Assembly: GCA_965263375.1 (NCBI GenBank)
Contig: OZ253669.1
Coordinates: 2,852,001-2,916,000, forward strand
Direction of reading: 5' to 3'
DNA: 64,000 nt
Source of the DNA: JAJFFW01 sp965263375
Lineage (GTDB): Bacteria > Pseudomonadota > Alphaproteobacteria > Caulobacterales > Parvularculaceae
Positions 50,698-59,103 of the stretch are shown one piece after another. A program made the position numbers and the translations under genes. A model generated the notes under the pieces. That model did not search any database, was not told where the DNA came from, and saw only the letters and a program-made list of their open reading frames with translations. Numbering within the stretch: position 1 is the stretch's first letter; each line of letters starts with the position of its first letter.

Positions 50698-50735
50698 GGC
50701 GCCTTCAAAGTAGAACTGGGCGCCTTCAAAGTAGA
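50698..50735. repeat. Two 17-base direct repeats before korA
   Basis: GGCGCCTTCAAAGTAGA occurs at 50698-50714 and again at 50719-50735, a 21-base period, ending nine bases before the korA start codon. The period of two DNA turns would suit tandem binding of a regulator; a replication slip is the simpler explanation. Confidence 0.8.
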
Positions 50736-50744
50736 TATGAAACG

Positions 50745-52640
50745 ATGACAGCAACAGAACAAACTTCCATCGTCGTACGCTTTGCCGGGGATTCCGGCGA
50801 CGGCGTTCAATTGCTCGGCTCGCAATTTGCGCAATCAACCGCGCTCGCTGGCTCAGACTTTACAACCTTCCCTGACTTCCCGGCGGAAATTCGCGCGCCA
50901 GTTGGCACGACGTTTGGCGTGTCGGCGTTTCAGATCAATTTGGGCGCGCGCCGAATTGCAACCTCTGGCGATGCGCCGGACGTCTTGGTCGCGCTGAACC
51001 CAGCCGCGTTAAAGGTGAACCTGCCGCTTTTACCAAAAGGCGCGTTGATCATTCTGAACACCGACAGCTTTACGGATCGGAACTTTACAAAAGCTAATAT
51101 TGAAAAAGATCCCCGCGAAACTGGTGAGCTTAGTGATTTCCAAATTATTGAGATCGACATCACCACCCAAACCGAAGAGGCGGTGAAACCCACCGGTCTC
51201 GGCAAACGCGACGCGGACCGGTGCAAAAACTTCTGGGCGCTTGGCGCTGTTCTGTGGATGTTCGGCCGCGACCGTGCGCCGATTGGTGAGTGGATCGAAA
51301 AGAAATTCGCGGGTAAAGGCAATGTGTTAGACGGCAACCTCGCCGCCCTAAACGCTGGCCATGCCTATGCGGAAACGGCGGAACTTTCAGCGGAAATCCC
51401 GCAATTTTCTATTGGCGAAGCCCCGATGGAAGCGGGCGATTATCGCTCAATCACTGGGGCGGAGGCATTATCCCTTGGCCTTGCGGCGGCGGGCGAGCTT
51501 GCCGACATGCCGGTGATGTTCTGCTCTTACCCGATCACGCCAGCCTCTCCCCTCTTGCACCATCTTTCGCGGATGGGCGATCTTGGGGTCTCAACCTTCC
51601 AAGCCGAAGATGAAATCGCCGCTTGTTGCGCCGCCATAGGCGCGAGCTATGGCGGGCATATCGGCGTCACGTCTTCTTCAGGACCAGGCATTGCGCTGAA
51701 AACGGAAGCGATCGGTCTGGCGATGGCGACGGAATTGCCGCTTGTGATTGTGAATTCCCAACGGGGCGGCCCTTCTACTGGCCTGCCAACCAAGACGGAA
51801 CAGTCCGACCTTTATCAAGCGGTCTATGGCCGTAACGCGGATGCGCCGATGCCGGTCATCGCGGCGAGCGGGCCTGGCGATTGTTTCGACGTCGCTATCG
51901 AGGCGACACGCATCGCACTGCGCCATATGACGCCAGTGTTCTTGCTGACCGACGGTTATATCGCTAATGCGGCGGGCCCTTGGGCGATCCCCGATATGGA
52001 CAGCTATGACCCGATCACGATAAACCCGATCCCTGAAAAACCGCAAAGCGACGACGCGACAGATCTAAAACGCGCCGTGTGGGCGCGCGATCCACAAAGC
52101 CTTGGGCGCGCATGGATTCCAGCGGGTACGCAAGGGTTCGCCCACCGCATCGGCGGGATTGAAAAAGACATCGCGACCGGCGACATTTCATATGACGCCG
52201 ACAACCACCAGGCGATGAGCGAGCTGCGTCAACAAAAAGTCGACAATGTCGCGCGCTTTATTCCACCACAAGCGGTTGAACAAGGGGGCGAAAGCGGCCC
52301 GCTTGTCGTCGTTGGCTGGGGCTCAACCCACGGCGTTATCTGGCGCGCGGTTGAACAAGCCAGAGCCGCGGGCATTGATGTTGCGCAAATTCACCTGCGC
52401 TATTTAAATCCGTTGCCGGAAAATCTAGCCGAGCTGTTACGCGGTTATGAGCGCATCTTGCTGCCGGAAATGAATATGGGCCAATGCGCAACCTTGCTTC
52501 GTGATAAGCTAGAGGTTGACGTAATCCCGCTCAACAAAGTCTCCGGTCAGCCCTTTAAGATCGGCGAAATTGTCGACGCAATTAAAGAGGCGGTTGCACC
52601 CGCCGCCCAAACACCCGCAAATCAGGCCGCCGCTGAATAG
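50745..52640 (+). CDS. korA: 2-oxoacid:ferredoxin oxidoreductase subunit alpha
   Basis: A 631-residue alpha chain with a fused gamma domain, as in KorA-type 2-oxoglutarate:ferredoxin oxidoreductases. The N-terminal gamma domain has VRFAGDSGDGVQLLGSQFA and TTFPDFPAEIRAPVGT. The alpha part has FCSYPITPASPLLHHL, QAEDEIAACCAAIGASYGG, TSSSGPGIALKTEAIGLA and NSQRGGPSTGLPTKTEQSDL. The enzyme makes 2-oxoglutarate or another acyl-CoA reaction run with ferredoxin. korB lies downstream after a small secreted-protein gene. The substrate could also be another 2-oxo acid. Confidence 0.92.
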   Translation: MTATEQTSIVVRFAGDSGDGVQLLGSQFAQSTALAGSDFTTFPDFPAEIRAPVGTTFGVSAFQINLGARRIATSGDAPDVLVALNPAALKVNLPLLPKGALIILNTDSFTDRNFTKANIEKDPRETGELSDFQIIEIDITTQTEEAVKPTGLGKRDADRCKNFWALGAVLWMFGRDRAPIGEWIEKKFAGKGNVLDGNLAALNAGHAYAETAELSAEIPQFSIGEAPMEAGDYRSITGAEALSLGLAAAGELADMPVMFCSYPITPASPLLHHLSRMGDLGVSTFQAEDEIAACCAAIGASYGGHIGVTSSSGPGIALKTEAIGLAMATELPLVIVNSQRGGPSTGLPTKTEQSDLYQAVYGRNADAPMPVIAASGPGDCFDVAIEATRIALRHMTPVFLLTDGYIANAAGPWAIPDMDSYDPITINPIPEKPQSDDATDLKRAVWARDPQSLGRAWIPAGTQGFAHRIGGIEKDIATGDISYDADNHQAMSELRQQKVDNVARFIPPQAVEQGGESGPLVVVGWGSTHGVIWRAVEQARAAGIDVAQIHLRYLNPLPENLAELLRGYERILLPEMNMGQCATLLRDKLEVDVIPLNKVSGQPFKIGEIVDAIKEAVAPAAQTPANQAAAE

Positions 52641-52653
52641 GGAACAACATATC

Positions 52654-53067
52654 ATGCGCACTGCCGTACTTTCGATCATCGCCGCCTTTACCGCTTTCGC
52701 CTCACAAGCCGAAGCGCGGGGCCTGTGCGTTGATAAGGAGTTTACGGAAAATCTGCGCTTTAAGATTGATGTGGGGTGGGACAAGCCGAACCCGCTTGAC
52801 CCAAACCCGACACCGGTTACGCCAACGCCGGACAAAGAAAAAATCCTCACCGCGCTGCAAGCAATGGATGAAGGCTGGCGCACCCCGTCATCAATTTGGC
52901 CGCAATCGGCGGTCACCATCACGTTCGTCGACAATGGCATCACCCAATGTCAGGCGATCTACACCCGCGAAGAAATTTATATGCAAGATGACGCCTTAAA
53001 CGGCTTTGTCGTACGAAAACTGCCCATCGTTGAATATAATGCGTTGAATGACGCGCTTGGAATTTAA
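52654..53067 (+). CDS. Secreted protein between korA and korB
   Basis: A 137-residue protein with a signal peptide (MRTAVLSIIAAFTAFASQA) and then a short Cys-containing segment RGLCVDKEF, a Pro/Thr-rich stretch PNPLDPNPTPVTPTPDKEK, and a domain ending in ITQCQAIYTREEIYM. The start 52654 has AGGGAACAAC upstream and gives a clean signal peptide; the open frame extends to 52570 inside korA. It lies 13 bases after korA and 34 bases before korB, so it is co-transcribed. An exported protein has no evident role in a cytoplasmic oxidoreductase. Family not recognised. Confidence 0.65.
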   Translation: MRTAVLSIIAAFTAFASQAEARGLCVDKEFTENLRFKIDVGWDKPNPLDPNPTPVTPTPDKEKILTALQAMDEGWRTPSSIWPQSAVTITFVDNGITQCQAIYTREEIYMQDDALNGFVVRKLPIVEYNALNDALGI

Positions 53068-53101
53068 CCAAAGAGTTTAAGAGCAAGAGAGTAGCCCCAC
53101 C

Positions 53102-54109
53102 ATGAATGCTCCCCTAACCGCAAAAGACTTCGCCACCGATCAAGAAGTGCGCTGGTGCCCAGGCTGCGGCGACTATGCGATTTTGAAATGCGTACAAAAG
53201 GTTATGGCCGATATTGGCGCGAACCCAGACAAGACCGCGTTCGTTTCCGGCATTGGCTGCTCCTCGCGCTTTCCCTATTATATGAACACCTATGGTTTCC
53301 ATACGATCCATGGGCGTGCGCCCGCCTTTGCAACAGGGCTTAAGCTTGCCCAGCCGGACCTTGACGTTTGGATGGTGACCGGCGACGGCGATGGGTTTTC
53401 CATCGGCGGCAATCATATGATGCATGTCCTGCGCCGCAATGTGGATATGCAAATTCTACTCTTTAACAATGAGATTTATGGCCTCACAAAAGGTCAGTAC
53501 TCACCCACATCGCGGCCGGGCACCCGCTCGCCGTCTAGCCCAAAGGGCTCCGTTGATGAACCTGTCACCGCTGGCGCCTTCGCGCTTGGGTCTGGCGCAA
53601 AATTTATCGCGCGCGGCGTTGATACGGATGCGAAGAACCTCGCCGTAACCCTTAAGGCCGCCCACGCTTTTAAAGGCGCGTCATTTGTTGAGATCTTCCA
53701 AAACTGCATCGTCTATAACAAAGACGTTTTTGCAGACTTTACGGAAAAGAAAACCGCCGCCGACACACAAATTCACGTGGAACACGGCAAGCCGCTTGTG
53801 TTCAGCAAGGGGACAAAAGGCATCCGCTTGAACCCTCAGACTTTAAAGCTGGAGACCGTTGCCGTCGGCGAAGGCGGCGCGGCGGAGAGCGAGCTTCTCG
53901 TCCATGATGAGACGAACCCGGTGATCGCGCAGCTGTTGCTTACAATGCCTAAGGATCAATTCCCGATGGCGCTTGGCGTAATCTACCGCGAAGAAAGCGC
54001 AACGCCATACGACACAGCATTCTGGGACGCACACGCGACAAACGGCAAACGCACCGGCAAGGTCGCCAATGTCCTGCGCCGCGCAAGCGTCTGGAAGAAG
54101 GCTGGGTAG
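53102..54109 (+). CDS. korB: 2-oxoacid:ferredoxin oxidoreductase subunit beta
   Basis: A 335-residue beta chain that binds thiamine diphosphate and an Fe-S cluster. Blocks: RWCPGCGDYAILK (cysteine ligands), SGIGCSSRFPYYMNTYGFHT, RAPAFATGLKLA and the ThDP motif VTGDGDGFSIGGNH with NNEIYGLTKGQYSPTS. The set of cysteines matches KorB. Together with korA it forms a CoA-dependent oxidative decarboxylase or reductive carboxylase. GAGAG lies upstream of the ATG. Confidence 0.94.
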   Translation: MNAPLTAKDFATDQEVRWCPGCGDYAILKCVQKVMADIGANPDKTAFVSGIGCSSRFPYYMNTYGFHTIHGRAPAFATGLKLAQPDLDVWMVTGDGDGFSIGGNHMMHVLRRNVDMQILLFNNEIYGLTKGQYSPTSRPGTRSPSSPKGSVDEPVTAGAFALGSGAKFIARGVDTDAKNLAVTLKAAHAFKGASFVEIFQNCIVYNKDVFADFTEKKTAADTQIHVEHGKPLVFSKGTKGIRLNPQTLKLETVAVGEGGAAESELLVHDETNPVIAQLLLTMPKDQFPMALGVIYREESATPYDTAFWDAHATNGKRTGKVANVLRRASVWKKAG

Positions 54110-54132
54110 AAACTACTTGTTGGGGGTGAAAA

Positions 54133-54576
54133 ATAGAACAAGATTTTCTTTCCGAAATTCCTTTTGCAATCGTTTTTCCAGCCCTATGGTGTGGGATATC
54201 CTATTTGCTTAGCCTCTTCGGAGGCTGGCGAAATTTAAAAAGGAACTATACGGACATACCGTTAATCACAGGAGTGAGTAAATCATTTGCGTCAATGACG
54301 CTCGGCTCAACCTACCCTCTCTGCGTAAGTTACAGCAGCATCGTAACATACACAGTAAACCCCACTCATTTGCAATTCTCCGTATTGTTTCTATTCAGAC
54401 CGGGCCACCCGCCCTTCGCTGTCCCCCTTGGCGATATCTCCATTGCAAAGAAGCACTTCTTATTTTTCAACTATGTTGAGCTTCACTTTAAAAATCTGGA
54501 CTTTCCAAGGGCGCAAATTTCACAAAGCCTTTGCGATTGGATTGAACGCGAAGGCGCGCCCCTGGCTGAGAGATAG
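54133..54576 (+). CDS. Small membrane-anchored protein, canonical start codon missing
   Basis: From 54133 the frame encodes one N-terminal helix, IPFAIVFPALWCGISYLLSL, then FGGWRNLKRNY and FLFRPGHPPFAVPLGDIS, a pattern of small one-helix proteins of unknown function in proteobacteria, which end in a similar way. The frame is closed by TGA at 54127 and has no ATG, GTG or TTG before the helix; ATA at 54133, four bases after a GGGGGTG, is the likely site of a lost or very rare start. TTG at 54205 would remove the helix. The region is AT-richer than korB. It may be a decayed gene. Confidence 0.5.
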   Translation: MEQDFLSEIPFAIVFPALWCGISYLLSLFGGWRNLKRNYTDIPLITGVSKSFASMTLGSTYPLCVSYSSIVTYTVNPTHLQFSVLFLFRPGHPPFAVPLGDISIAKKHFLFFNYVELHFKNLDFPRAQISQSLCDWIEREGAPLAER

Positions 54577-54589
54577 ATGTGGGTCTTAC

Positions 54590-54634
54590 CTTCCCCCGCC
54601 CCGCGGGGGAAGTGGCCGCGCAGCGGTCGATGGG
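54590..54634. repeat. REP-like repeat, copy C
   Basis: Arms CTTCCCCCGC (54590-54599) and GCGGGGGAAG (54603-54612), then GGCCGC (54614-54619) against GCGGTC (54623-54628), and a G-rich tail. Same plan as the pair near 11.7-11.9 kb. Confidence 0.6.
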
Positions 54635-54684
54635 GGCTGTTTAGAGCCCCGCCTCGCCACCGTGTACGGCACCTTTGAATCGCA

Positions 54685-54785
54685 CATCCTTCGAGGCTCG
54701 ACTTCGTCGAGCACCTCAGGATGAGGGAATTACCGCATCACGAAGATCCTCATCCTGAGGGGTCCCGAAAGGACCTAGAAGGATG
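54685..54785. repeat. Inverted pair of a second repeat family
   Basis: Element one (54685-54725) begins CATCCTTCGAGG, has an inner hairpin GCTCGAC/GTCGAGC (54696-54702 and 54706-54712) and ends CCTCAGGATGAG. Element two (54748-54785) is its inverse: CTCATCCTGAGG, an inner hairpin GGTCC/GGACC, and CTAGAAGGATG. The whole can fold into one long cruciform. Such pairs are scattered in many alphaproteobacterial genomes. Confidence 0.65.
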
Positions 54786-54809
54786 TGAAACGGGTGACGC
54801 CCTATACGG

Positions 54810-54848
54810 TGTGTCTTCCTCCCCCGATAAACGGGGGAGGAAGACACA
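54810..54848. repeat. Perfect 17-base inverted repeat before radA
   Basis: TGTGTCTTCCTCCCCCG (54810-54826) is matched exactly by its reverse complement at 54832-54848, with a five-base loop. It lies 91 bases before the radA start. No T-run follows, so it is not a standard terminator. The inner CCTCCCCCG core is shared with the REP-like copies. Confidence 0.8.
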
Positions 54849-54939
54849 CGCAAGTTTCCCCATACAGCACATGCCTCCCCGCCTTGCTCCCGCCTTGTGA
54901 ATCGCGCATACACACCAAAGAACAATCGGAGAACATTTT

Positions 54940-56313
54940 TTGGCCCGTCAATCCCAAACCTTTGTGTGTCAGTCTTGCGGGGCGGTTTACGGCAAATGGG
55001 CCGGCCGGTGCGAGGCCTGTGGGGAATGGAACACCATCGCACTGGAAGAAAGCGAAGCCCCCCCCGGGGCGCTGGCCAGCAAATCATCCGGCGGCAAAGG
55101 TAAAGTCCTCGATCTTACGTCCCTTAAAGGGGATATGACGCGCGAGCCGCGGATCACGACCGGCAATGGGGAGTTTGATCGCGCCTGCGGCGGCGGCCTT
55201 GCCATTGGGTCGGCTCTGTTGATTGGCGGCGACCCAGGGATCGGCAAATCCACCCTGCTCCTCCAAATCGCGGGATCCGTCGCCAATACGGGGCACAAGG
55301 TCGCCTATATCTCAGGCGAGGAAGCGATTGCGCAAATCCGCCTGCGCGCCGCGCGGCTGAAACTTCAGGACGCGCCGGTGGGCCTCGCCTCCGCCACCGC
55401 GTTGCGGGATATCTTATCGACCCTAAAGGCGGAAAAGCCGGATCTAGTGATTATCGACTCGATCCAAACGCTTTGGTCCGACGCCCTGCCCGCTGCGCCC
55501 GGAACGGTGACCCAGGTGCGCGCCTGCGCCCAAGAATTGATCCGCTTTGCTAAAAGCTCCGGCACGATTTTGGTGCTTGTCGGCCATGTGACGAAAGACG
55601 GCCAGCTAGCGGGGCCCCGCGTCGTTGAGCATATGGTGGACGCGGTCCTTTATTTTGAAAGCGAGCAAGGGCGTGCTTTCCGTTTGCTGCGCGCCGTTAA
55701 AAACCGCTTTGGCGCGGCCCATGAAATCGGCGTTTTTGAAATGACGGGCGCAGGCCTTGCGGAAGTTTCCAACCCGTCGGAGCTCTTTTTAACTGATGGC
55801 GCCCGCGCGCCCGGCGCCGCCGTCTTTGCGGGCGTTGAGGGGACACGCCCTGTACTGCTTGAGATCCAGGCGCTGGTCTCCCCTTCGTCCCTCGCCTCTC
55901 CCCGCCGGGCTGTCGTCGGGTGGGACAGCGCACGGCTTTCGATGTTGTTGGCGGTTTTAGACGCGCGCTGCGGCCTTGATTTTGGAAGGCGGGATGTTTT
56001 CTTAAACGTCGCCGGGGGCATTCGCATTAGCGAGCCCGCGGCGGATCTTGCCGCCGCCGCCGCGCTTTGTTCGTCCCTTTTTGACACCGCCCTTCCCGCG
56101 GATTGGACCGTCTTTGGGGAGGTCGCCCTTTCCGGCGCGATCCGCCCGGTTAACCAGCCTGACGCCCGGCTGAAGGAGACCCAAAAGCTCGGCTTTGTCG
56201 GCGCGATGGCCCCCGCAGGCGGAAAACGCGCCAGCGAGACCACCCCCGACGGTGTCCAGCTGCGCAGTGCTGAAACGCTTTATGACCTCGTTCAATGGAT
56301 AAAGTCGTCCTAA
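54940..56313 (+). CDS. radA: DNA repair protein RadA (Sms)
   Basis: Branch-migration ATPase for recombination intermediates. The N-terminal four-cysteine zinc finger is CQSCGAVYGKWAGRCEACGEW. The ATPase core has LIGGDPGIGKSTLLLQIA (Walker A), VIIDSIQTL (Walker B) and the RadA-specific KNRFGAAHEIGVFEM. The Lon-like C-terminal domain has DVFLNVAGGIRISEPAADLA and FGEVALSGAIRPV. Length is 457 residues. The start is a TTG at 54940 with GGAG eight bases upstream. Confidence 0.95.
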   Translation: MARQSQTFVCQSCGAVYGKWAGRCEACGEWNTIALEESEAPPGALASKSSGGKGKVLDLTSLKGDMTREPRITTGNGEFDRACGGGLAIGSALLIGGDPGIGKSTLLLQIAGSVANTGHKVAYISGEEAIAQIRLRAARLKLQDAPVGLASATALRDILSTLKAEKPDLVIIDSIQTLWSDALPAAPGTVTQVRACAQELIRFAKSSGTILVLVGHVTKDGQLAGPRVVEHMVDAVLYFESEQGRAFRLLRAVKNRFGAAHEIGVFEMTGAGLAEVSNPSELFLTDGARAPGAAVFAGVEGTRPVLLEIQALVSPSSLASPRRAVVGWDSARLSMLLAVLDARCGLDFGRRDVFLNVAGGIRISEPAADLAAAAALCSSLFDTALPADWTVFGEVALSGAIRPVNQPDARLKETQKLGFVGAMAPAGGKRASETTPDGVQLRSAETLYDLVQWIKSS

Positions 56314-56678
56314 AGCGCGAAGACCTAAAAATCGCCCGAAAGGTCAAGCTGAAAATTTTACAGATCGGGCACATTAAAAGCCTTTCACCCGCTATCAGAA
56401 CCGCCCCAATGCGTAGTATAAGGGGCTTAAGATAAGGGCTTGGTATAATTCTTGAGACTAATATCGCGAAGGTTTCGTTATGGCCTTCGTTTCGCCGAAA
56501 AAGGGGCGCATAGTGGGGCGGACCAGCAATATCGCTTGTCTGTGCGGCGTCATGGCGGCGAAACGGGCATTGCTGTATAGCGAGGCTTTGTTATACGACG
56601 ACGCTTTGATACCTGATGACGCATTGTAATGGATGATGCTGGGTAACGAGCGGCTACTGATATCGAAGGTGTGGTGCG
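56314..56678. other. Intergenic region with one tiny ORF
   Basis: A 365-base gap between radA and cvpA. A 49-codon open frame at 56480-56629 has GAAGG seven bases upstream and ends in a repetitive segment (ALLYSEALLYDDALIPDDAL). It may be translated, but nothing else supports it. The rest holds no feature I recognise apart from the likely cvpA promoter. Confidence 0.3.
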
Positions 56679-57419
56679 ATGACGTGGTTTGATGTGCTGT
56701 TAATTGGGGTTTTGATCCTGTCGATTGGCTTTGCGGTTATTCGCGGCGCCGTTCGGGAAATTGCGACCCTGGCCGCTGTCGGCGGCAGTGCGTTGCTTTC
56801 CTTCCTCGCTTTTAATCCATTGCTTAGCGCCCTTGGCCTTGCCGGTTCTTTCTTTGGGATGGTGGCGCTGGCTGGCGTGCTGCTTGGCGTCTTCTTTCTT
56901 TTACTTTACGTCGCTTTTCACTTCGGATTGCAGCGCTTAGAGCTGAGCCCCGACATGGCTCGCGCCGACCGGATTGGCGGCGGTGTTTTCGGCCTGGCGC
57001 GCGGCCTAGCGCTTATTGGTCTTAGCTTTCTAGGGTATGCTTATTATTTGGATGAACCACGGCGCCCCGAAGCGGTGAACAGCGCTTTATTGCTGCCTGT
57101 CGCGCAAGGATCAGCAAAGTTTTTTGAGGGCTTCGCCCCGGTCTATGACTCGCAAAAAGTCCTTTCAGCCGATGAACTTGATGACAAGATTAATGCGGCC
57201 AGCGACGGCTACGCCCGCGGTGATCGCGAAGCCTTAAGCGAAATTGTAACGACAACAACCACAACTGGCGCCCCTGGCGCTAGCCAAGAAGATGATTTGG
57301 CGGATATCTTAGACACAAATTCAACCAGCGACGCGGGAGACAACGCTGACGAATCTGATGAAGATGAGTTTGATGGTATCGCCGATATTTTAAGTGAGGA
57401 CACGGCTGGTGATTACTAA
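56679..57419 (+). CDS. cvpA: CvpA family membrane protein
   Basis: A 246-residue inner-membrane protein of the colicin V production family, often found before purF. Four helices are visible: FDVLLIGVLILSIGFAVIRG, IATLAAVGGSALLSFLAF, FFGMVALAGVLLGVFFLLLY and GVFGLARGLALIGLSFLGYA. The C-terminal tail of about 90 residues is acidic and soluble (for example NADESDEDEFDGIADILSE), which is longer than usual. Its 3' end overlaps the possible purF start region. Role in envelope homeostasis is known only loosely. Confidence 0.85.
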   Translation: MTWFDVLLIGVLILSIGFAVIRGAVREIATLAAVGGSALLSFLAFNPLLSALGLAGSFFGMVALAGVLLGVFFLLLYVAFHFGLQRLELSPDMARADRIGGGVFGLARGLALIGLSFLGYAYYLDEPRRPEAVNSALLLPVAQGSAKFFEGFAPVYDSQKVLSADELDDKINAASDGYARGDREALSEIVTTTTTTGAPGASQEDDLADILDTNSTSDAGDNADESDEDEFDGIADILSEDTAGDY

Positions 57420-57429
57420 GCCCTCCCGA

Positions 57430-58965
57430 ATGATCACAGATACAGCGACAAAGTTAGACCGCGCCCGAATAGCAACAAAAATTAAGACCGCCCGCCGCCG
57501 CAATAGCGCCCTTCCAGTGACGCGCGCTTTGCATGAAGAATGCGGCGTGTTCGGCATTATTGGCGTTGAAGACGCCGGCGCCCACGCGGCGTTGGGGCTG
57601 CACGCCCTTCAACATCGCGGGCAAGAAGCAGCTGGCATCGCATCTTATGACGGCGAGCATTTCCACACCGAACGTCAACTTGGCCTTGTCGCTGATCACT
57701 TTTCTGAAGAAAAAACACTGGGCCGCTTGACCGGACAATCGGCAATTGGCCATACGCGCTATTCCACCCAGGGCGAGACGGTGATGCGGAACGTTCAACC
57801 GCTTTACGCTGACCTTTCCCGCGGCGGCATCGCCATCGCCCATAATGGTAATTTAACGAACGCCAAATCTCTACGCGCTGACCTCGTAAAAGACGGGTGT
57901 ATCTTCCAGTCAACGTCCGACTCCGAACTATTTCTTCAATTAACAGCGCGCTCCTCCCAACCGGATATCGTTCATAAGTTGATCGACAGCTTAAAACAGG
58001 TGGAAGGGGCTTTTGCGCTGACCGTTCTAACGCCAGACGCGTTAATCGGCGCGCGCGACCCGGTTGGCATCCGCCCGTTGATCCTTGGCGAGCTTGACGG
58101 AAAACCAATCCTGGCGTCGGAAACATGCGCCCTTGATATTATCGGCGCGCAATTTGTCAGAGATGTCGCTCCCGGCGAAGTTGTTATCTGCACCGCCGAC
58201 GGCAATGTTGAAAGCCGCCGCTTCAGCGTAAAAGCAGCACCGGCAAGACCCTGTATCTTTGAGCTGATCTATTTCGCGCGCCCCGATTCGATCGTTGACG
58301 GCAAAAGCGTTTATAGGCTGCGTCAAAATCTTGGTACGCAACTCGCCAAAGAAGCGCCCTGTGACGCTGATATCGTCTCCCCCATTCCTGACAGCGGCGT
58401 TGCTGCGGCTATCGGATACGCCAGAGGAACCGGGCGCCCCTATGAAATGGGCCTAATCCGCTCCCACTTTGTAGGACGGACATTTATTGAACCGTCTCAA
58501 AAAGTCCGCGAGGCAGGTGTCGCGCGCAAACACTCCCCCAATCGCGGCATAGTAAAAGGCAAAAGCATTGTCCTAATTGACGATTCCATCGTGCGCGGCA
58601 CAACGGCGCGAAAAATTACAGCAATGCTCCGTAACGCCGGCGCGCGTGAGGTGCATTTGCGTATCGCCTGCCCGCCGATTGTTTATCCTGATTATTACGG
58701 TATCGACACGCCTTCACGAGAAGAATTGCTCGCGACAGAAAAAAGCGTTGAACAAATGCGCGCGCTCATCCAATGTGACAGCCTAGCCTTTTTATCACTA
58801 GACGGATTATATACCGCTATGGATAAAGGCCCGCGCGATCAAGATGCGCCAGCCTTTACCGATCACTGTTTTACTGGGGATTACCCCACCCGCCTGCTCG
58901 ATCAAAAAGAGAGTGAGCGAAACGCTATGATTGAACAATTATCGTTCTTAGCGGAAACAAGCTGA
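57430..58965 (+). CDS. purF: Amidophosphoribosyltransferase PurF
   Basis: First step of purine synthesis: PRPP plus glutamine to phosphoribosylamine. The catalytic cysteine, exposed after propeptide removal, is in EECGVFGIIGV; the segment before it is a propeptide of about 38 residues. Further blocks: IGHTRYSTQG, RGGIAIAHNGNLTNA, STSDSELFLQL, the PRPP loop SIVLIDDSIVRGTTARKI and RIACPPIVYPDYYGID. Start is uncertain: ATG 57430 (chosen), GTG 57409 or GTG 57394; the last two overlap the cvpA end. Typical pairing cvpA-purF. Confidence 0.95.
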   Translation: MITDTATKLDRARIATKIKTARRRNSALPVTRALHEECGVFGIIGVEDAGAHAALGLHALQHRGQEAAGIASYDGEHFHTERQLGLVADHFSEEKTLGRLTGQSAIGHTRYSTQGETVMRNVQPLYADLSRGGIAIAHNGNLTNAKSLRADLVKDGCIFQSTSDSELFLQLTARSSQPDIVHKLIDSLKQVEGAFALTVLTPDALIGARDPVGIRPLILGELDGKPILASETCALDIIGAQFVRDVAPGEVVICTADGNVESRRFSVKAAPARPCIFELIYFARPDSIVDGKSVYRLRQNLGTQLAKEAPCDADIVSPIPDSGVAAAIGYARGTGRPYEMGLIRSHFVGRTFIEPSQKVREAGVARKHSPNRGIVKGKSIVLIDDSIVRGTTARKITAMLRNAGAREVHLRIACPPIVYPDYYGIDTPSREELLATEKSVEQMRALIQCDSLAFLSLDGLYTAMDKGPRDQDAPAFTDHCFTGDYPTRLLDQKESERNAMIEQLSFLAETS

Positions 58966-58971
58966 CCCCTG

Positions 58972-59017
58972 CGCCCCCTTATGGGGCGGCTTTACAGCCT
59001 GCAGGGCTATATTTTTT
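58972..59017 (+). terminator. Candidate terminator after purF
   Basis: A hairpin with arms CGCCCC (58972-58977) and GGGGCG (58983-58988), then a smaller hairpin AGCC/GGCT followed by seven Ts ending near 59017. It fits a terminator for purF. The T-run follows the second hairpin. Confidence 0.5.
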
Positions 59018-59103
59018 TAAAATACTTATCCCCGCCCTCTCATTAGGGGGTAAATTACTGGTTCGACAAAATCCGCCTAACCGCTGAAAGCGTATTAAGC
59101 AGT

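Noticed and set aside
59060..59085. GGTTCGA sequence that resembles a tRNA T-loop
   Set aside because: The bases on each side do not pair into a five-base stem, and no acceptor or anticodon arm can be built around it.
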